Assembly: GCA_940671915.1 (NCBI GenBank)
Contig: CALNVZ010003433.1
Span: forward strand, 32,770,988-32,834,987
Reading direction: 5' to 3'
Source of the DNA: Paracentrotus lividus
Lineage: Eukaryota; Echinodermata; Echinoidea; Camarodonta; Echinidae
Length of the DNA stretch: 64,000 nt
The notes under the pieces are model-generated. The model was not told the DNA's origin and did no database searches. It saw only the letters and a program-made list of their open reading frames with translations. Below, in pieces: positions 60,901-64,000 of this stretch. Numbering within the stretch: position 1 is the stretch's first letter; every line of letters starts with the position of its first letter. Made by a program: the position numbers and the translations under genes.

Positions 60901-61789
60901 ATGCAACTTACATTTTCTTATCTCCACTGCTAGGAAGGAATGCTTTGCCGATGTTCTTATTACTCTCTTTCAACCTGTCTTGCCGCCTCCTCTTGACTGC
61001 ATCGCTGTACGCCTCTGATTCAAACACCCGGGAAAACTTATCTTCAAAGTATCCAGCTTGAAGAGCAGATCTAACCTTACTACCACCCGGTAACATCTGC
61101 TTGTTTTTTCCTGCAGCTTCATTGAAGGGTTCTGAGGGAGTAAAGCAAAGAAGTGCACAATCTAAAGACAATGGCCAACAACTGAGAACATTTTTCACAT
61201 TGTAATTACAACTTAATTGTGTAATGTAGAAATTTACTTTCAATGACAACATTTCTGTTTTCATGAAGCATTGACGTTTATGAAATGTATTGAATAAATA
61301 TATTAAGCTGATTTACTCAGTGTTTAAGTGTTCCCTTTCACTTCTAGTTGCGTGAAGTAACCGCCATTAAAAAATTATTTTTTTTTACAGTAGTCTGGTG
61401 TCCAGACAAGATGGCAATTTCATGAATTTTACAAGCAATATTTCATTAGTTGTTTTTAAGTAATGTAAAGTATTTTTTCACAATCATCTGTGCTATTTAA
61501 TTCACAGATTTTATGAAATCAAAATGGAAAAGTGAATGTTTATTTTGCTTAAGAGTCTGGAAGCCCCTTCCCACCCCCATCTTGTTAGAGTTGAATATGA
61601 AAAGTGCTCTAGATTATAACAGGAAACTTTTTAGTTCTTTATCCATATGCAAAAGAAAATTGGTGTTAAATCTGGAGGAGTCTACTTACTTGAGCCAGGT
61701 GGAACGAATCTATCTCCAATAGAAACGTAACCCATCTCCTGGAAGAGACCTATCCTCTCCATGTCCGTCTTTCCTGATCCGCTGGACAT
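57938..61789 (-). CDS. CFAP96: Cilia- and flagella-associated protein 96 (C4orf47/UPF0602 family), 6 coding exons, 312 aa
   Basis: Protein of the CFAP96/C4orf47 family, associated with axonemes and centrosomes of motile cilia. Coding exons in transcript order are 61690-61789, 60912-61131, 60080-60217, 59111-59186, 58500-58855 and 57938-57986. All are GT-AG with matching phases (313 codons with stop; the human protein is about 309 aa). Family motifs occur in order: GKTDMERIGLFQEMGY, PFNEAAGKNKQMLPGGSK, GKAFLPSSGDKK, NPGKKGTGYG, GGAFRLNMHP and KAGTFDPYPSHSNDPY, ending with the short final exon (INSTNF). The exon carrying the ATG starts at 61875 after a strong acceptor, giving 86 nt of 5' UTR. 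A good donor at 62814 marks a likely non-coding first exon (from 62814 upward), and an RFX X-box lies beyond it. A TTTATT at 57431-57436 (AATAAA on the gene strand) may be the poly(A) signal. The protein has no signal peptide or membrane segment. Confidence 0.97.
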
Positions 61790-63076
61790 TGTGGCCGTTT
61801 GTACCTTAGCTTATCTTGATGAAAATGACGACTTGTAAGGACTTGAGTAGGAATCCAAAAACAAATCAGAAGAACCTGCAAGAAGAAAAAGAAGAATTAA
61901 TCGTAAGTGAGGAAAAACTAATCCAATTTCGTTGTGACGTTCATTGTGAAATTAGGCCAGCAACAAATAATGTTGGTCAACACTCACAACATGCAACATT
62001 ACACAACATTCAACGTGCTACAAGTATGATCGAGGTACCTTAGTCCACGCACTTCGTTTTCAACTGCTAAAAAGTCAAATAATTCAATGTTTGTATCAAA
62101 GTCTATTCTCCCTATTTAATGTTAATTATTCTAAGGAACATTTGTAGAGAAAACTACCGACAGAAATATTTGCCGAATGCGCAAGCCGAGTCGATTTCAC
62201 GACCGTCTTTGGCAAAACCAAACGGTACATTAGTCTATGCGCATACAGTAAACAAATGCAAATTTTCATTTCCTGTCTCAATGACGTGTATTTTTGATGG
62301 TTTCATGAATTCATAAAAATAAAAGAAACAAACGATTTTCCCTAAAATTTTTTGTGATATTTTGGATTGTTGTTCTCTCGTCTGTTCAGGAAATTGAGCG
62401 CACATATTGCGTTGCATCACGCATATTTAGAGGTGCATGGACTAATGTTGTGTGTGGACTACAAAATTTACATCATGGCACCACCACCAGCAACCGACAT
62501 GCGACACACTCATGCTCGAGGCAATAATTATTAAATTAGCATTTTCAAGTTACCGGCAACATGCAACACCTTTTAATCTTAGATCTGTGTTTAATGTTAA
62601 GTCAGATTGTAGATTATTTCCTCGATCTACTCCAAAAGCGGGGCTAGGATTTATCCACACTAACTTAGCACACACAGCCACACATGACACATCCACAAAC
62701 TTAAGAGTAAGACCACAACGTAAACTAAGCTACACACCCAGATTAATTTTATTTTTGTTTTAATTATTGTTGAAAATTGTTAAAACGGCACATTTTTACT
62801 CGTTGAAACTTACCAGATTCACAGTCTGTCGGTGGCACTTATTGAGTAGAATGTCAGCTTTGAGTGTGTTGGCAACAAAGAAAAGCATGCGTTACAAAAT
62901 CTAAATTCTGTTGAAGTTCTCTCGCCCAATCTTCAACGTAGTCGACATCGACAGTCTATGATCTACACATGATCGTCGCGCGGTAAGTTTCCCGCACCAA
63001 GCCTGCACAATTTGGTGTATTGTTATTGCATTGGCGTGCTATGTGTTTTGTACACAAAGTAGACCGTATACCACAC

Positions 63077-63089
63077 GTTGCTTGGTTAC
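63077..63089 (-). promoter_or_regulatory. RFX X-box upstream of CFAP96
   Basis: On the minus strand this reads GTAACC-A-AGCAAC. Both half sites fit the X-box consensus GTNRCC N(0-3) RGYAAC without mismatch, with a 1-nt spacer. It lies about 260 bp upstream of the inferred non-coding first exon donor of CFAP96. RFX factors bind X-boxes in promoters of ciliary genes, so gene class and motif agree. Confidence 0.65.
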
Positions 63090-63185
63090 CCATCCACGTA
63101 CCATAACCACGGTCCATCTCCGGTCGACAACAGAGGGCGTTTAAACGAAAAGCTGCACCTTGTATTTTTGAGTCGATGACATATT

Positions 63186-63290
63186 GGAGGGAGGGGGGGG
63201 GGGGGGGGGGGGGGGGAGGAGGTCGGGCTTATAAGGGGTCGGGGGAGGGGATCGGGGGGGGGGGCGCTGGAAGGGGAGGAGGTAGGCGTT
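63186..63290 (+). repeat. G-tract cluster upstream of CFAP96
   Basis: A run of over 20 G plus several further G-runs of 4 or more within 105 bp. G-quadruplex formation is likely on this strand. It lies about 100 bp beyond the X-box on the upstream side of CFAP96. Confidence 0.7.
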
Positions 63291-63492
63291 GGTCCAGGGA
63301 CGTGATGGACGCCGAAAAATTTTTTCAACACCTACCCCCCCACCCGGCTCCGCGGCCTGGGTTAATATAGGCTTACAGTTAGCGCTCCGCGCTTACATAT
63401 TCCATTTACTTAGATATAGACATGTATAACTAAAATTTAAAAAATAATAAATTCTATTTGGAGCACGTAAACTATAAAGTCTACAGGGCGAT

Positions 63493-64000
63493 TCTTTGAA
63501 AAGTGAACTTTTTTGGAAAAAATAAAGTTTGTCCTTTTGGTTTTTAAGCTGCACATTCATAATATAGAGCATTGTCTGAAGTTTCATGAAATGCATTTTT
63601 TATCTAATTTTACAAAATTTTTCATGCCCATTTGCATAAATTAACATGCAAAAAATTTGAATAGAAAAATGGTAGGTAAAATATTCATTTCTTTGACCCT
63701 GACTTGATTGTATATGCTGGTCTCCTTACTTTGATTATTGTCATTATACCCCTTTTTTAAATTCATTCCTTTAAATTTTAAATGAAAAAATTAATGGTGT
63801 TGAATTGATTGTTTTAAGATAATTAACTAAAGATTAATTCCCATCAAAATGTCACACACGTGACCCAAAAACACGAAAAAGTTAACGCCCCCCGAAAACC
63901 ATGGTTTCTATTATTATTACAATTTTTTCTCCAAAGCTAGATATAATGTGCTTTGCATCTCACCAATATGAAGCCATGACAGCTTTTAATTTAGTTATTA
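63493..64000 (+). repeat. Second copy of the GTCACACACGTGAC repeat, cut by window end
   Basis: Colinear with 11751-12262: same order of TAAAGTTT, TTTTAAGCTGCA, TTTCATGAA, TTTGCATAAATTA, CTCCTTACTTTGAT, GTCACACACGTGACC (63851) and a terminal AGCTTTTAATTT. The copy continues beyond the window. Confidence 0.85.

Noticed and set aside
63086-63331. Pro-rich 81-aa frame
   Set aside because: Product of the G-run on the other strand; no gene structure.

Overview
The window is animal nuclear DNA, about two-thirds non-coding and rich in repeats. All genes seen have spliced GT-AG introns, and the rest is AT-rich DNA packed with non-autonomous transposons, tandem arrays, homopolymer runs and two assembly gaps. 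The gene content (a FoxN1/4-type forkhead factor, two motile-cilium genes, and a death-domain exon of the kind expanded in echinoderms) suggests an invertebrate deuterostome, most likely an echinoderm. That assignment is inferred from gene families and repeat style, not from a database match.

Layout. Bases 1-6150 hold no gene I can recognise. Bases 6.2-15.6 kb are repeat territory: an array with a GCGCGAAGCGCG core, a 0.7-kb tandem repeat, a dispersed repeat carrying many GTCACACACGTGAC motifs, and a GGCGCC minisatellite that runs into an assembly gap. Bases 15.7-17.4 kb hold a tRNA-derived SINE, a 102-bp minisatellite and a TA-flanked MITE. The last two exons of a death-domain gene lie on the + strand at 17.7-19.6 kb. 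Bases 20-33.4 kb hold a series of inverted-repeat elements: a 1.0-kb MITE, a second GCGCGAAGCGCG array, a 1.5-kb mariner-type MITE with 385-bp arms, a 375-bp near-perfect palindrome, a MITE with tRNA-like modules, a 347-bp MITE with a 5-bp target duplication, and a 2.55-kb Foldback-like element.

From 34.9 kb on there are three well-supported genes. FoxN1/4 (+, 5 coding exons, 553 aa) ends tail-to-tail with LRRC72 (-, 6 coding exons, 277 aa), which is followed by CFAP96/C4orf47 (-, 6 coding exons, 312 aa). All three were rebuilt exon by exon with matching splice phases. The two minus-strand genes belong to motile-cilium families. A perfect RFX X-box lies about 260 bp beyond the inferred 5' UTR exon of CFAP96, and a forkhead site lies 58 bp upstream of the LRRC72 start codon, which fits RFX/FOXJ1-type ciliary control. 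The window ends inside a second copy of the GTCACACACGTGAC repeat.
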